DNA of 64,000 bases from Pseudomonas versuta (GTDB taxonomy: Bacteria; Pseudomonadota; Gammaproteobacteria; Pseudomonadales; Pseudomonadaceae). Shown here piece after piece: positions 17,568 to 25,798 of this stretch. Positions within the stretch are counted from its first letter, which is position 1. Each line of letters begins with the position of its first letter. Both the position numbers and the translations under genes were made by a program. The stretch lies in assembly GCF_001294575.1 (NCBI RefSeq), contig NZ_CP012676.1, forward strand, positions 682,001 to 746,000, written 5' to 3'. Below the pieces are notes generated by a model. The model made no database searches. It saw only the letters and a list, made by a program, of their open reading frames with translations, and was not told the DNA's origin.

Positions 17568-18539
17568 TTACAGCCAGCCAGAGCGCTTGAAGCTGGCCCA
17601 CAACCCTGTCACGCCCAGAGTGATAAACCCCAGTACACCGAAATAGCCGTAGTGCCAGCTCAGCTCCGGCATGTTCTGGAAGTTCATCCCGTAAATACCT
17701 GCTACCGCTGTCGGGAAAGCCAGAATGGCTGCCCAGGCGGCAAATTTGCGCTGCACAATGCTTTGCCGTGATGACTCCAGCAGCACGACTATTTCAATCG
17801 TTTGAGTGGCAATGTCGCGCAGGGTGGTCAGGTCTTCCATTTGCCGGGTGACGTGGATCTGCACATCGCGGAAATACGGGCGCATGTTCTTGTCGATAAA
17901 AGGGAAGGTCAGGCGTTGCAACTCTTCGCTGATTTCGACCATGGGCGCCACATACCGCCGCAAGCGCAGAACATCGCGGCGCAATCCGTGCAAATGCACA
18001 ATGTCGGCTTCATTAAGCGCGTTGCCCAAAATATTGCGTTCCAGTTGCTCGATTTCAGCGTGAATGGCCTCGCTGACGGGCTGATAGCTTTCGGTAACGA
18101 AATCGAGCAGGGCGTACAACACAAAGTCTTCGCCATGATCCAGCAGCAGCGGGCGGGCCTCGCAGCGTTGCCGAACAGCTCTATAAGAGGCGGAGTGACC
18201 ATTGCGACAGGTAATGATGTAGCCATTACCGGCAAAGATATGGGTTTCGACGAAGTCCAGCTTGCCTTCATTGCGCACCGGCGAGTAGATGACGATGAAC
18301 AGCGCATCACCAAAGGTTTCGAGCTTGGGTCGACTGTGTTGTTCCAGGGCGTCTTCAATGGCCAGTTCATGCAGGTGAAACTGGCGCTGCAAGTTGCTCA
18401 GCTCTTGGGCGTCGGGTTGTTCCAGGCCGATCCAGACGAAGTGGCCGGGCTTTTGGGCCCAGCCACTGCCTTCGTCCAGAGTGATGTCGGTGACTTTTTT
18501 GCCTGCGCTGTAAACCGCGGCAGCTACAACTCTCCCCAT
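17568..18539 (-). CDS. corA: CorA-family divalent cation channel
   Basis: This 323-residue inner-membrane protein has a large N-terminal cytoplasmic domain with long helices (DFVTESYQPVSEAIHAEIEQLERNILG). The C-terminus has two transmembrane helices with the signature YGMNF just before MPELSWHYGY. That GMN motif and following MPE loop are the selectivity filter of CorA Mg2+/Co2+ channels. ZntB zinc transporters belong to the same superfamily, so the ion is not fully certain. Confidence 0.88.
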   Translation of the reverse strand: MGRVVAAAVYSAGKKVTDITLDEGSGWAQKPGHFVWIGLEQPDAQELSNLQRQFHLHELAIEDALEQHSRPKLETFGDALFIVIYSPVRNEGKLDFVETHIFAGNGYIITCRNGHSASYRAVRQRCEARPLLLDHGEDFVLYALLDFVTESYQPVSEAIHAEIEQLERNILGNALNEADIVHLHGLRRDVLRLRRYVAPMVEISEELQRLTFPFIDKNMRPYFRDVQIHVTRQMEDLTTLRDIATQTIEIVVLLESSRQSIVQRKFAAWAAILAFPTAVAGIYGMNFQNMPELSWHYGYFGVLGFITLGVTGLWASFKRSGWL

Positions 18540-18622
18540 AGTTCTAATCGCTTCTTCTTCAAAGGGTTATGGCACGAAGATGCAGCTTAGCGTGCAATGC
18601 CCCACTTGGAGACCAGAAACAT

Positions 18623-19405
18623 TCAGAGGTTCGGGTTAGAGGCTGGCGCATTACCCCCGGCCATGGGTGGCAAGCGGCGGTTTTGCTGTGCCAGCACCTC
18701 GCGGTCCATCGCCTCGATGCACTCGCGCATTTGCTCGCGGCACTGCTCCATCAAGGCAGGCATGTCCTCCAGTGTCAGCCCGGCGGTTGGAATCGCAGGC
18801 AAGGAACGAATCTGTATATCGGCACTGTGCCAGCGGTTGAGTTTCAAATGCTGGCTATAAGTGCTGACACAGACCGGCACAATCGGCACACCGGCACTGA
18901 TCGCCATCTGGAATGCGCCTTTTTTGAAGGGCAGCAGGGCTTCACCGAAATTACGCGTGCCCTCCGGAAAGACCCAGATAGAGGTGTTTTTTTCTTGCAG
19001 GGTGCGGGTGGTGGTCAGCATCGACTGACGGGCTTTATGCGCATTGCCCCGATCAATCAACACATTGCCCGCCAGCCAGAACAGCTGGCCGAACAGGGGC
19101 ACCCACTTCAGGCTTTTCTTGCCAATGCACACAGTGCGATGCGGCACCACATTACCGAACACGAACAAGTCGTAGTTGGACTGATGGTTGGCCACAATCA
19201 CGCAGCTCTGGGGTTTGTCCATCAGCGGACCAACCTCGGCCTTGAGTCTGTAGCCCAGGATCCATTTGGACGGCCACGCATAAAGCCGCGCACACAGTCG
19301 GCTGTTGTCCGGGTTGAACGGGCGACAGATTCCAAGCAATACGCCGAGTACGCCAGCGATCATAAAATGCAGGCTCATCAACAACATACGTATCGAAAGT
19401 AGCAT
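18623..19405 (-). CDS. 1-acyl-sn-glycerol-3-phosphate acyltransferase (PlsC type)
   Basis: This 260-residue membrane-associated acyltransferase is of the kind that adds the second acyl chain in phosphatidic acid synthesis. The catalytic NHQSNYD (H74, D79) and substrate-binding FPEGTRN (146-152) motifs are present. An N-terminal hydrophobic helix (LLMSLHFMIAGVLGVLLGI) anchors it. Pseudomonads have more than one such gene, so this may be the housekeeping PlsC or a paralogue. Confidence 0.9.
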   Translation of the reverse strand: MLLSIRMLLMSLHFMIAGVLGVLLGICRPFNPDNSRLCARLYAWPSKWILGYRLKAEVGPLMDKPQSCVIVANHQSNYDLFVFGNVVPHRTVCIGKKSLKWVPLFGQLFWLAGNVLIDRGNAHKARQSMLTTTRTLQEKNTSIWVFPEGTRNFGEALLPFKKGAFQMAISAGVPIVPVCVSTYSQHLKLNRWHSADIQIRSLPAIPTAGLTLEDMPALMEQCREQMRECIEAMDREVLAQQNRRLPPMAGGNAPASNPNL

Positions 19406-19609
19406 TTACAGGCTCGCTAAAACAAAATTTGGCGCAGTGTACGGATGTGCACTGTATTCGGCAATTACCCCGATACACACAGGAGATTGCTGATGTTTAA
19501 GTATTTGTTTCAGCGAGAGGGTTCAGGTGCGGGCTAGAGGTGTCGGGGAGGGCGGGGAGAGAGAGTCCCGACCGCAGGGGGCGATCGGGACAGGAGAGCG
19601 GCGCCAGGG

Positions 19610-20299
19610 TCAGAGAGGGTGAAGTTGATCTTCTGCGATCGCCTTGTCCAGAGTCTCCAGCAGCTCTTTGCGCACTTTGAGCTTGGTGTTCTTGTGCGCC
19701 TTCATGTTGATCTTCTTCAACTGACGGGCCATTTCCAGAGCCGCGGTCTGCAGTTCTACGGGCTTGACCACCTGATCGAGGAAGCCGGCGTCTACCGCGC
19801 TGTGCGGGTTGAACATCTCGGCGTTGATCACGGAGCGATGGAAGGCCGACTTGCGTAGCCGGTCCCGTGCCAGTTCGATCCCGGCATGGTGCATGGTCAT
19901 GCCGATTTGAACTTCGTTAAGGCCAATGGTGAACGGGCCTTCGACGCCGATCCGGTAATCCGCCGACAACAGCAGAAATGCGCCCTTGGCCACGGCATGC
20001 CCCGGGCAAGCGACGATCACCGGAAATGGGTGGGCCAGCAAACGGCGAGCCAGAGTCGACCCCTGTCTTACCAGTTCAATCGCCTGGGCAGGGCCAGCGG
20101 TCATGACCTTCAAGTCATAACCGGCCGACAAAATACCCGGCTGCCCGGTAATAATCACCACCGCGCGATCCTCCTCGGCCTGATCCAGAGCCGCGTTGAA
20201 CGCAGTGATCACGTCCGGGGAAATAGCATTCACTTTGCCATTGCTCAAGGTCAGGGTGGCGATACCGTCTTCCAGGTGATACGAGATCAAGTCACTCAT
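19610..20299 (-). CDS. Crotonase/enoyl-CoA hydratase family protein
   Basis: This 229-residue protein, at the short end of the crotonase family, has the oxyanion-hole segments GILSAGYDLKVM and PGHAVAKGAFLLLSADYRIG. The usual region before the active site is GLNEVQIGMTMHHAG. It likely acts on an acyl-CoA in the cytoplasm. The canonical ADLK/GAG patterns are only partly kept, so hydratase activity is uncertain. Start at 20299 (MSDLISYHLED) fits the family; an upstream in-frame start at 20386 adds 29 residues without family similarity. Confidence 0.85.
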   Translation of the reverse strand: MSDLISYHLEDGIATLTLSNGKVNAISPDVITAFNAALDQAEEDRAVVIITGQPGILSAGYDLKVMTAGPAQAIELVRQGSTLARRLLAHPFPVIVACPGHAVAKGAFLLLSADYRIGVEGPFTIGLNEVQIGMTMHHAGIELARDRLRKSAFHRSVINAEMFNPHSAVDAGFLDQVVKPVELQTAALEMARQLKKINMKAHKNTKLKVRKELLETLDKAIAEDQLHPL

Positions 20300-20539
20300 G
20301 GCGCAATTCCTTGTATTGAAGTGGGCAGACGTTACCCAGCCCCAAGGCGCAGGTAAAGCATTGTGACTGACCGGTGAGTCAGGCATATGGCTTGCGCCTT
20401 CTATATAGAGGGCGGCGCGTCTGCCGAACAGGCACGGGAGGGGAAGGGCCGGTTACCGGAATTTGGCAGATTCGCCCGCCATGACCCGGCCCCAAAAAAA
20501 GCGAATCCCGTAAGCACATGAAAATTCTGAAAAAAACAT

Positions 20540-20568
20540 TTGTCATATCGAAAGCTTTCGACTACATT
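20540..20568 (+). promoter_or_regulatory. Promoter of tRNA-Ser
   Basis: TTGTCA (20540-20545), a 17-base spacer, then TACATT (20563-20568). It is followed by the GC-rich discriminator GCGCGCC, as expected for a stringently controlled stable RNA gene. The tRNA starts at 20607. Confidence 0.7.
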
Positions 20569-20606
20569 AGCGCGCCTCGACAGACAGAACTTGTTTGAAG
20601 AGATAC

Positions 20607-20696
20607 GGTGAAGTGTCCGAGTGGCTTAAGGAGCACGCCTGGAAAGTGTGTATACAAGAAATTGTATCGAGAGTTCGAATCTCTCCTTCACCGCCA
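20607..20696 (+). tRNA. tRNA-Ser (anticodon GGA)
   Basis: This is a 90-nt class II tRNA. Acceptor GGTGAAG pairs with CTTCACC, followed by discriminator G and encoded CCA. The anticodon loop CTGGAAA gives GGA. A long variable arm (TATACAAGAAATTGTAT) and T arm GAGAGTTCGAATCTCTC are present. The last 14 bases are duplicated at 61566-61579, so the 3' end of this gene served as the integration site of the island and is restored by it. Confidence 0.95.
20683..20696. repeat. attL core of the island
   Basis: CTCCTTCACCGCCA, the 3' end of tRNA-Ser, is repeated exactly at 61566-61579. Three of the next four bases also agree. It marks the left junction. Confidence 0.85.
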
Positions 20697-20708
20697 AATT
20701 TATACCTA

Positions 20709-20733
20709 AAGGCCCCATATATGGGGCCTTTTT
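20709..20733 (+). terminator. Terminator downstream of tRNA-Ser
   Basis: AAGGCCCCATATATGGGGCCTT is a palindrome with a GC-rich stem followed by more T. It lies inside the island, so it came with the element and now ends tRNA-Ser transcription. Confidence 0.88.
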
Positions 20734-20744
20734 GCATTCTACGG

Positions 20745-20771
20745 TTTTTGTTCCCCCATTTGTCCCCCCAC
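20745..20771. repeat. Left copy of a C-rich terminal repeat
   Basis: TTTTGTTCCCCCATTTGT, then CCCCCCAC. The same sequence with one change occurs at 61421-61446 just upstream of the integrase gene. The unit itself contains two TTTGT-CCCCC halves, which suggests arm-type integrase binding sites at both ends of the island. Confidence 0.65.
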
Positions 20772-20916
20772 TCGGATTTTGGAAAGGTGTCCTTGTCGTC
20801 ACGTAGTTCGCGATAGGGCGCTTTTCTTTCTTGGCAATCTACGCTGGCGCTTGTGTTCAAATCGGGATCCGAGCTGCGCTGGTGGGCGTTGGCGTCGCTG
20901 CCACTGAAGGGCTCGG

Positions 20917-21558
20917 CTAGTTCGGCGCTCTTTCCATGCTGCGAGAGAGTTGCTCATTGAGAAATGCCGTTGGATTTTTGCCTGTAACCTTTTTTAGTGT
21001 TTTTGCGTAAAGCGCTTCGCTTTGGCTCTTCTGCTCCTCTGAGAGGCTGTCGATTGAGAGCTCTACGGCTTCCATCATGGCGATGCGCTGCGTGAGTTCC
21101 GTGACGCACTTCTGGAGTGCTAGGTATAGGGAGTCCAGCCTCTTTTTTAGTTGCTGCTCCTTTTTTGCGGCCCTTTTGGCGGCATTCTTAGCAACGGTTT
21201 TCTGCTGGGCGGCCTGCTCGTATTCATCAGAGAGCAGGTTCTCAAGAAAATTGGTAATGCTGCTTTTGTTCTGCTTCGCCAGCTTGTTCAGTTTTTGCTT
21301 CGCCTGTTCTGAGAGCACGAAACTGCAGGCTTTTTTCTTTGCGTTCTTGTCCGCTTTTCTTCGCTGAGCCTGGGTCCAGGCCAGCTTCATTGTCAGTAAG
21401 AGCGCAGAGTCTTTTGTCCTTTCTTGACTTAGCCAGGCATCGAAATTGGTGGCTGAGATGGGCGCGCCTTCGTGTGTCTCTCCCTTGGTACGAAGGTGCT
21501 TCGTAGCCCATTTCAACTGATCTATCTCCTTCATATTGAGCCAGTCACTGCCTGCCAT
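20917..21558 (-). CDS. Coiled-coil protein of unknown function
   Basis: This 213-residue, very lysine- and alanine-rich protein is not one I recognise. The N-terminal third looks globular (ATKHLRTKGETHEG, FDAWLSQERTKDSALLLTMKLAWTQAQRRKADKN). The middle (FVLSEQAKQKLNKLAKQNKSSITNFLENLLSDEYEQ) resembles a ribbon-helix-helix-like or plasmid-type DNA-binding segment, and a long coiled coil follows. It is divergent from the winged-helix gene. GGAGAG lies five bases before ATG 21558, which favours this start over 21570. It is probably a regulator or replication/partition accessory of the island, by position only. Confidence 0.65.
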   Translation of the reverse strand: MAGSDWLNMKEIDQLKWATKHLRTKGETHEGAPISATNFDAWLSQERTKDSALLLTMKLAWTQAQRRKADKNAKKKACSFVLSEQAKQKLNKLAKQNKSSITNFLENLLSDEYEQAAQQKTVAKNAAKRAAKKEQQLKKRLDSLYLALQKCVTELTQRIAMMEAVELSIDSLSEEQKSQSEALYAKTLKKVTGKNPTAFLNEQLSRSMERAPN

Positions 21559-21632
21559 CGTGCTCTCCATAGTATTTTTACCTAGATTTATCTCACTGTA
21601 CCTTGGCTGAGATACTAAGTGTAATACTCAAT

Positions 21633-21647
21633 AATTACTTAGTAATT
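21633..21647. promoter_or_regulatory. Palindrome in the divergent promoter region
   Basis: AATTACT-T-AGTAATT is a perfect 7-bp-arm palindrome in the AT-rich gap between the divergent coiled-coil and winged-helix genes. A related TAAGTGTAATACT lies nearby. It is a candidate operator for either neighbour. Confidence 0.45.
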
Positions 21648-21719
21648 GGTGTTTATTAAAACAGGGTGTATTTTATGTGCCAAAATAAAGATGTGGCTTA
21701 ACAGAATTAGGAAATTAAT

Positions 21720-23081
21720 GTGAGCGAGATGCTGCTTTCAGTGCTGCTCAGTAAGGCGAAAGGGATCAGCCCTGAAGCGAAATATGTATTGGTACGCTTG
21801 GTTGAGTGCGGTTTGGTTGCAGGGCCCATTTGCTCGGGTGTTAAAGAGCTAGCAGGGCGATTTGGAATTTCAGATAGCCAGATGGGCGCAGCACTGAATT
21901 CGTTGACCGCTGCTAAGGTCCTGATTCGTCGGGACTTGGTGAGCGGGCAAGGGCGCCCCAAAAGACAATATGAATTGGCGCCAGGCGACGTTGAGCAGGT
22001 TGGTCTGAATGACGTGTCTAAGGTGGTCCATGCCAGAGTAATCCATCACCTTTTAAAGCATGAGAGCAAGGCGCTTCATTTGTCAGATGTTGCCATGCAG
22101 CAAAAGGGGCCGCTCGAAGGCGCCCCCCTTGCTCATGTCCGAGCAAGCCGGAAGCAGGGCCGACTGAGTGTCGTAAATCGTTTGCTGCTTGCAGTCCTGT
22201 TATGCCGCGCTGATCGATTTGGTGTTGTGCGGGATTTAGGTCGTGCAGAGCTCTCGCGGTTAACTGGGCTAAGTCAGGAGCGTCTGAAGAACCGGATTCG
22301 GACCTTGCTCGATAGTGGTTTGATCCGGGCATACACGCCGGGGGCAACGGGTTCAGTCATCTTCAAAAAGACCAAAAGCGTTTACTACCTCAACCTGCAC
22401 CATCCAGAGTTGAATTGTGGGCAGCGCGTGCCAATTTTATTGGTGTCGGTTGATCGCGTGCCGACTGAGGACAACGATGTTGACGTAGTAGATGGCATCT
22501 TCAAGTCAGGCCGGGAGTTGAGGAGCCAATTGACTGGCGAAGTTCGTAAGTTTTTTAAAGATAACCACGAGCAAGGGTTGGCCCCTTTCATGAGGGGGAG
22601 GCTTGATTTGTATGCGGGATATCTGCTTTCTCATCATTGGAGTGTGCTTGGTGAGGGTGAGGCAGAGCTGGCTCAGTTGATCAAGCTCGATTTGCTTGGC
22701 ACTCCTGATGCCGAAGACTCCCAACGGCTTGCCACCTATTTGTGTGACCAAGCTGGAAACGTGGCGAGAGGTGTTAGAGGTGGCTGGTTTCAGGGCAAAT
22801 CGGCATTGATCGATGGCATGGATTTCGAGGGGTTGGATTACGTGCTTCTCCCTATGCGAGAGGTTGCCTATAAGTCCCGCAATGATCGGTTCTATCCTTC
22901 GCGAGCCGTTCTGGCGTTACCTCCGGATGACGTAGTGTGCGCGGGAAAATTGCATGTTGTGGAGTTTGGGCTTGGTAATCAGGTGAAGGTGCGGGTTTTT
23001 AGTAGCTTGGAGACGGTTTCTAAGGCAGAGCAATATTTGTATGGCTTACTGACTCCGCCAGAAGGTGAATTGTCTGTTTGA
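21720..23081 (+). CDS. Island protein with tandem winged helix-turn-helix segments
   Basis: This is a 453-residue protein beginning with GTG (AGGA eight bases upstream). Residues 20-85 look like a winged helix (VKELAGRFGISDSQMGAALNSLTAAKVLIRRDL), as do residues about 155-215 (VVRDLGRAELSRLTGLSQERLKNRIRTLLDSGLIRAYTPG). The C-terminal half is not recognised. Two MarR-like helices in one chain suggest a replication initiator or regulator of the element. It is followed by a hairpin with T-run and then AlpA. Confidence 0.68.
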   Translation: MSEMLLSVLLSKAKGISPEAKYVLVRLVECGLVAGPICSGVKELAGRFGISDSQMGAALNSLTAAKVLIRRDLVSGQGRPKRQYELAPGDVEQVGLNDVSKVVHARVIHHLLKHESKALHLSDVAMQQKGPLEGAPLAHVRASRKQGRLSVVNRLLLAVLLCRADRFGVVRDLGRAELSRLTGLSQERLKNRIRTLLDSGLIRAYTPGATGSVIFKKTKSVYYLNLHHPELNCGQRVPILLVSVDRVPTEDNDVDVVDGIFKSGRELRSQLTGEVRKFFKDNHEQGLAPFMRGRLDLYAGYLLSHHWSVLGEGEAELAQLIKLDLLGTPDAEDSQRLATYLCDQAGNVARGVRGGWFQGKSALIDGMDFEGLDYVLLPMREVAYKSRNDRFYPSRAVLALPPDDVVCAGKLHVVEFGLGNQVKVRVFSSLETVSKAEQYLYGLLTPPEGELSV

Positions 23082-23112
23082 TGTGCCGGGGCCGGGGGGC
23101 TGGCAAAAATAG

Positions 23113-23136
23113 TACGGAGGCTGACCGTAGTTTTTT
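23113..23136 (+). terminator. Probable terminator of the winged-helix gene
   Basis: TACGG, loop AGGCTGA, CCGTA, then G and six T. The stem is short (5 bp). Confidence 0.5.
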
Positions 23137-23151
23137 ACCCGTCCTGCCAAT

Positions 23152-23169
23152 CCTCTGAACGAACAGAGG
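23152..23169 (+). promoter_or_regulatory. Hairpin covering the alpA ribosome-binding site
   Basis: CCTCTG (23152-23157) pairs perfectly with CAGAGG (23164-23169). The second arm contains the GAGG Shine-Dalgarno of alpA (start at 23180, 10 bases later). The stem could limit translation of alpA. Confidence 0.4.
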
Positions 23170-23179
23170 AGCCCCGTTC

Positions 23180-23368
23180 ATGAGGATCATTCGCCTGAAA
23201 GACGTCATCGACTCAACTGGTCTGGGTCGCTCTACCATCTATAAGTACATCGCCGAAGGAGCCTTCCCCAAGCCGGTTTCACTGGGAGAGCGCAGCGTTG
23301 GTTGGGTGGAGGAGGAGGTACACGAGTGGATTTTGGCCCGGATCGAAGAGCGCGACATGGCCGAGTAA
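23180..23368 (+). CDS. alpA: AlpA-family transcriptional regulator
   Basis: This 62-residue MerR-like helix-turn-helix protein of the AlpA family shows RLKDVIDSTGLGRSTIYKYIAEGAFPKPVSLGERSVGWVEEEVHEWI, cut here in two readable parts: IDSTGLGRSTIYKYI and RSVGWVEEEVHEWI. AlpA proteins in P4-like satellites and islands activate integrase or excision genes. It probably controls excision of this island; the integrase is at the other end. Confidence 0.9.
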   Translation: MRIIRLKDVIDSTGLGRSTIYKYIAEGAFPKPVSLGERSVGWVEEEVHEWILARIEERDMAE

Positions 23369-23394
23369 TTTGTTGCGTGAAGGGTGTGGACTAA

Positions 23395-23445
23395 CCGGCA
23401 TAAGCGCCATGGTCGGATCAACTCCGACCATGGCGCTTATGCCGG
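23395..23445. repeat. Perfect 23-bp-arm hairpin after alpA
   Basis: The arm at 23395-23417 (starts CCGGCATAAGCGCCATGG) is the exact reverse complement of 23423-23445, with only TCAAC between. There is no T-run. It is too long and too perfect for an ordinary terminator. It could be a replication or nicking site, a protein site, or a transcription block. Confidence 0.8.
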
Positions 23446-23780
23446 GGGCTGTGTGGTGGTTGTGGTTGTGGTTGCCGGCAGCGACTCATGGCCTATATCG
23501 AAGCTGGGATGATCCTACTGCTGCTAGCTTGAGCCCCGACAGCTTGAAGGGGGCATGCACGGGAGGTGTTTTTTCCAAGAGTGGAGGATTATCAAAAACT
23601 CAACGTATCGTTGGGATTTCAGCGATGTCCCTTCGCAGCTCTCGGAGACGACTTTCTCGGTGCGGGTAATATGCTTTATAGACCCGTACAGATACCCATT
23701 CGCTAGGAGCATCCCTCGAAGGCGAATGCATCAGGGGCAGGAAGGAGGCAGGGTTAAAAACTACTCAGGATGCAGAGGTT
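23446..23780. other. Non-coding stretch between alpA and the YagK-type gene
   Basis: These 335 bases hold a short GGTTGT-type tandem (23458-23474) directly after the long hairpin. No convincing gene is present. AGAGG at 23774-23778 is the ribosome-binding site of the next gene. Confidence 0.5.
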
Positions 23781-24482
23781 ATGACCTCCACTCCAAGAGT
23801 AGTAATCATGCTTCGTCATCCCGATAACCGAAACCTTCACTTCCACTACGACGACACCTTCGAAGGGCTGCCAGTGATGGTGGAGAAAGGCCCATTCATC
23901 CGCGAATACCTTGCTGATCTAAAACGCACCATTGATCTGGCTCTTGATCAATATCCCAGGGTGCTGGCGTTCAGGGTGGATCTTCGGCTTCCCTGTGATA
24001 TTGAACTTGACGGTTACGTGGATTCCAACGAGGTCATTAGCAGGTTCTTTGCCTCATTCAAATCAAAGGTCAAGCATCATCGCGAAATGGCTTCACGGCG
24101 ATACAGGCACGCTCATAGCTGCAAAGTTCGGTATGCCTGGGCACGAGAGCAAGGGTGGCGTGGAAGGTCGCACTACCACCTGCTGATCTTGCTGAACCGA
24201 GATGCCTTTTACACAGTAGGCAAAATCGCCTCAGACCGAGCCAACATGTTCAGCCGCCTGAACGAGGCGTGGGCGAGCGCGCTGGGGATACCAGTCGATT
24301 TAGTTGTAGGGCTGGTAGAAATTCCAGATAACGCGACCTACCGAGTAGTCAGGGAAAAATCTGCGAAAGGATTTGGTGACGATGGGCTTGGTTCGCTATT
24401 CAGAAGGGCTAGCTACCTCTGTAAGTCGGCTACCAAGGTCTACGGAAGCAATCAGCATGGGTTTGGTTGCAGTAGAGGGTGA
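23781..24482 (+). CDS. YagK/YfjJ-type protein (inovirus Gp2-like)
   Basis: This 233-residue protein has the pattern of the YagK/YfjJ C-terminal domain family found in prophages, satellites and islands. HFHYDDTFEGLPVMVEKG begins it. VLAFRVDLRLP, YAWAREQGWRGRSHYHLLILLN and SLFRRASYLCKSATKVYG follow, and it ends FGCSRG. The histidine-rich HYHLL strand preceded by a conserved basic region recalls replication-initiator (HUH-like) folds, but activity is not proven for the family. It follows AlpA, as often in such elements. The end appears intact; the IS begins 71 bases later. Confidence 0.78.
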   Translation: MTSTPRVVIMLRHPDNRNLHFHYDDTFEGLPVMVEKGPFIREYLADLKRTIDLALDQYPRVLAFRVDLRLPCDIELDGYVDSNEVISRFFASFKSKVKHHREMASRRYRHAHSCKVRYAWAREQGWRGRSHYHLLILLNRDAFYTVGKIASDRANMFSRLNEAWASALGIPVDLVVGLVEIPDNATYRVVREKSAKGFGDDGLGSLFRRASYLCKSATKVYGSNQHGFGCSRG

Positions 24483-24591
24483 CAATTTTGGGCTCAAGTT
24501 TGTGTAGTTCGCCCATTAGACCTGTACTAGGGGACGAATGTGAAGCGTTCGGCTGAACTGGTCAAGCAATCCCGGACACCGTTTACGGTGC

Positions 24592-25428
24592 TTATGCCGC
24601 TTTTTGCTCCATAGCTATTGGCGACAGGTAGTTGTTGTAGCTGTGGAGCCTGGTGCGGTTGTAGTACATGAAGAAACGCACCATGTCCGTTTTTGCCTCC
24701 TCGATCAGGCTGTAGCCGTTGCGAGGTACCCACTCTGATTTCAGTGTGCCGAAAAAACGCTCTGTTGGAGCATTGTCCCAGCACTGTCCACGATGACTCA
24801 TGCTTTGCAAAATGCCGTGGAGCACCAGTTCCTCTTGAAACTTGCGGCTGGTGTACTGACATCCCTGGTCTGAGTGAAACATCAGCCCAGGCAGACACGT
24901 TCGTACTGCTGTCGCCATGCGTAGCGCTTTGCTGACCAAGTTGGCGTCATTGACCAGAGAAAAAGCCCAACCAATGACCCTGCGAGCATACAAATCGATC
25001 ACGATGGCCAAATGAATCCAGCGTTTGCCTACCATCAGACTGGTCACGTCGCCACACCAAACCTGATCGATTGCAGTCGGTTTGAAATTGCGTTTTAGCC
25101 GATTGGGCGCGACAAATGCTTCCACCCCTTTGGATCTGAAAGGGTGAGGCTGACGCTGTTTGCTGACAATATTGGCCTCCCTCATCAGCGCTCGGACAAG
25201 GCTTCTTCCAGCAGTTATTTTCTGAGACTTCAGGCCCTTGCTGATCATTCTGGAGCCCATGGCTTCGCGGCTTTGGCTGTGCAACTCAACCACTTTCGAT
25301 TTGAGTTCTTCACGCCTGATCCGCGGCTTGGCTCGCCGTTGAATCCACTCATAAAAGCTGCTGCGCTTCACACCAAAAACACGACATACCACAGCCGTCG
25401 GAAATGACTCTCTTAGCTCTGCGATCAT
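24592..25428 (-). CDS. IS3-family transposase OrfB (DDE integrase core)
   Basis: These 278 residues contain an HTH_21-like start followed by a rve integrase core. The DDE residues are visible in QVWCGDVTSL (first D), LMFHSDQGCQYTS (second D) and APTERFFGTLKSEW (E), with K seven residues after the E. It overlaps the end of orfA by four bases and is normally made as an OrfAB fusion by -1 frameshifting. Confidence 0.93.
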   Translation of the reverse strand: MIAELRESFPTAVVCRVFGVKRSSFYEWIQRRAKPRIRREELKSKVVELHSQSREAMGSRMISKGLKSQKITAGRSLVRALMREANIVSKQRQPHPFRSKGVEAFVAPNRLKRNFKPTAIDQVWCGDVTSLMVGKRWIHLAIVIDLYARRVIGWAFSLVNDANLVSKALRMATAVRTCLPGLMFHSDQGCQYTSRKFQEELVLHGILQSMSHRGQCWDNAPTERFFGTLKSEWVPRNGYSLIEEAKTDMVRFFMYYNRTRLHSYNNYLSPIAMEQKAA

Positions 25429-25730
25429 CGAAAACGATCGGGATCCGACATCAAGAGAGCGGTAGCCTTTTTTAGGATCTCGGCCTCCATCTCCATGCGC
25501 TTGATCTTGGCTTTCAGTTCCTGGATCTGGCGCTGATCTTCGGTGATGGCCTTGGTGCCTTTAACCGGTTGACCCTCGCGCTCCTTGCGAACCTGATCAA
25601 CCCAGCGCCGTAAAGCGGTGGGTCCAATATCCAGTGATGCACAAACGTCCGGCACCGGACAGTTATCGTCGAGTACCATGCTGGCAGCATGCAGCTTGAA
25701 CTCGCGGGTATAGACCTTTCTATCGTTCAT
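25425..25730 (-). CDS. IS3-family transposase OrfA
   Basis: This 101-residue helix-turn-helix protein (YTREFKLHAASMVLDDN, VCASLDIGPTALRRWVDQ) is followed by a leucine-zipper-like helix. Near its end AAAAAAG (complement of 25467-25473) is a classical -1 slippery sequence, placed to fuse OrfA to OrfB. Confidence 0.92.
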   Translation of the reverse strand: MNDRKVYTREFKLHAASMVLDDNCPVPDVCASLDIGPTALRRWVDQVRKEREGQPVKGTKAITEDQRQIQELKAKIKRMEMEAEILKKATALLMSDPDRFR

Positions 25731-25798
25731 GGAACCTCCAAGTTGGCGAAATCATATCGCCCTTAAGAGGTGTCCGGAATTATTAGGCCAGTTCAGGC

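Larger units (their letters stand above)
24554..25795 (-). mobile_element. IS3-family insertion sequence
   Basis: The element is 1242 bp. The left end (24554) reads TGAACTGGTCAAG...CCCGGACACC, and the right end read from the minus strand (25795) reads TGAACTGGCCTAAT...TTCCGGACACC, so the terminal inverted repeats are imperfect. It is flanked by the 3-bp direct repeat GGC (24551-24553, 25796-25798), the expected target duplication. It contains overlapping orfA and orfB. The element looks complete and could be active. Confidence 0.92.

Noticed and set aside
20595..20816. Short plus-strand frame covering the tRNA gene
   Set aside because: It overlaps the whole tRNA-Ser and its terminator; no ribosome site.
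23458..23474. GGTTGT tandem repeat as iteron array
   Set aside because: Only about three short units; too few to support an origin.
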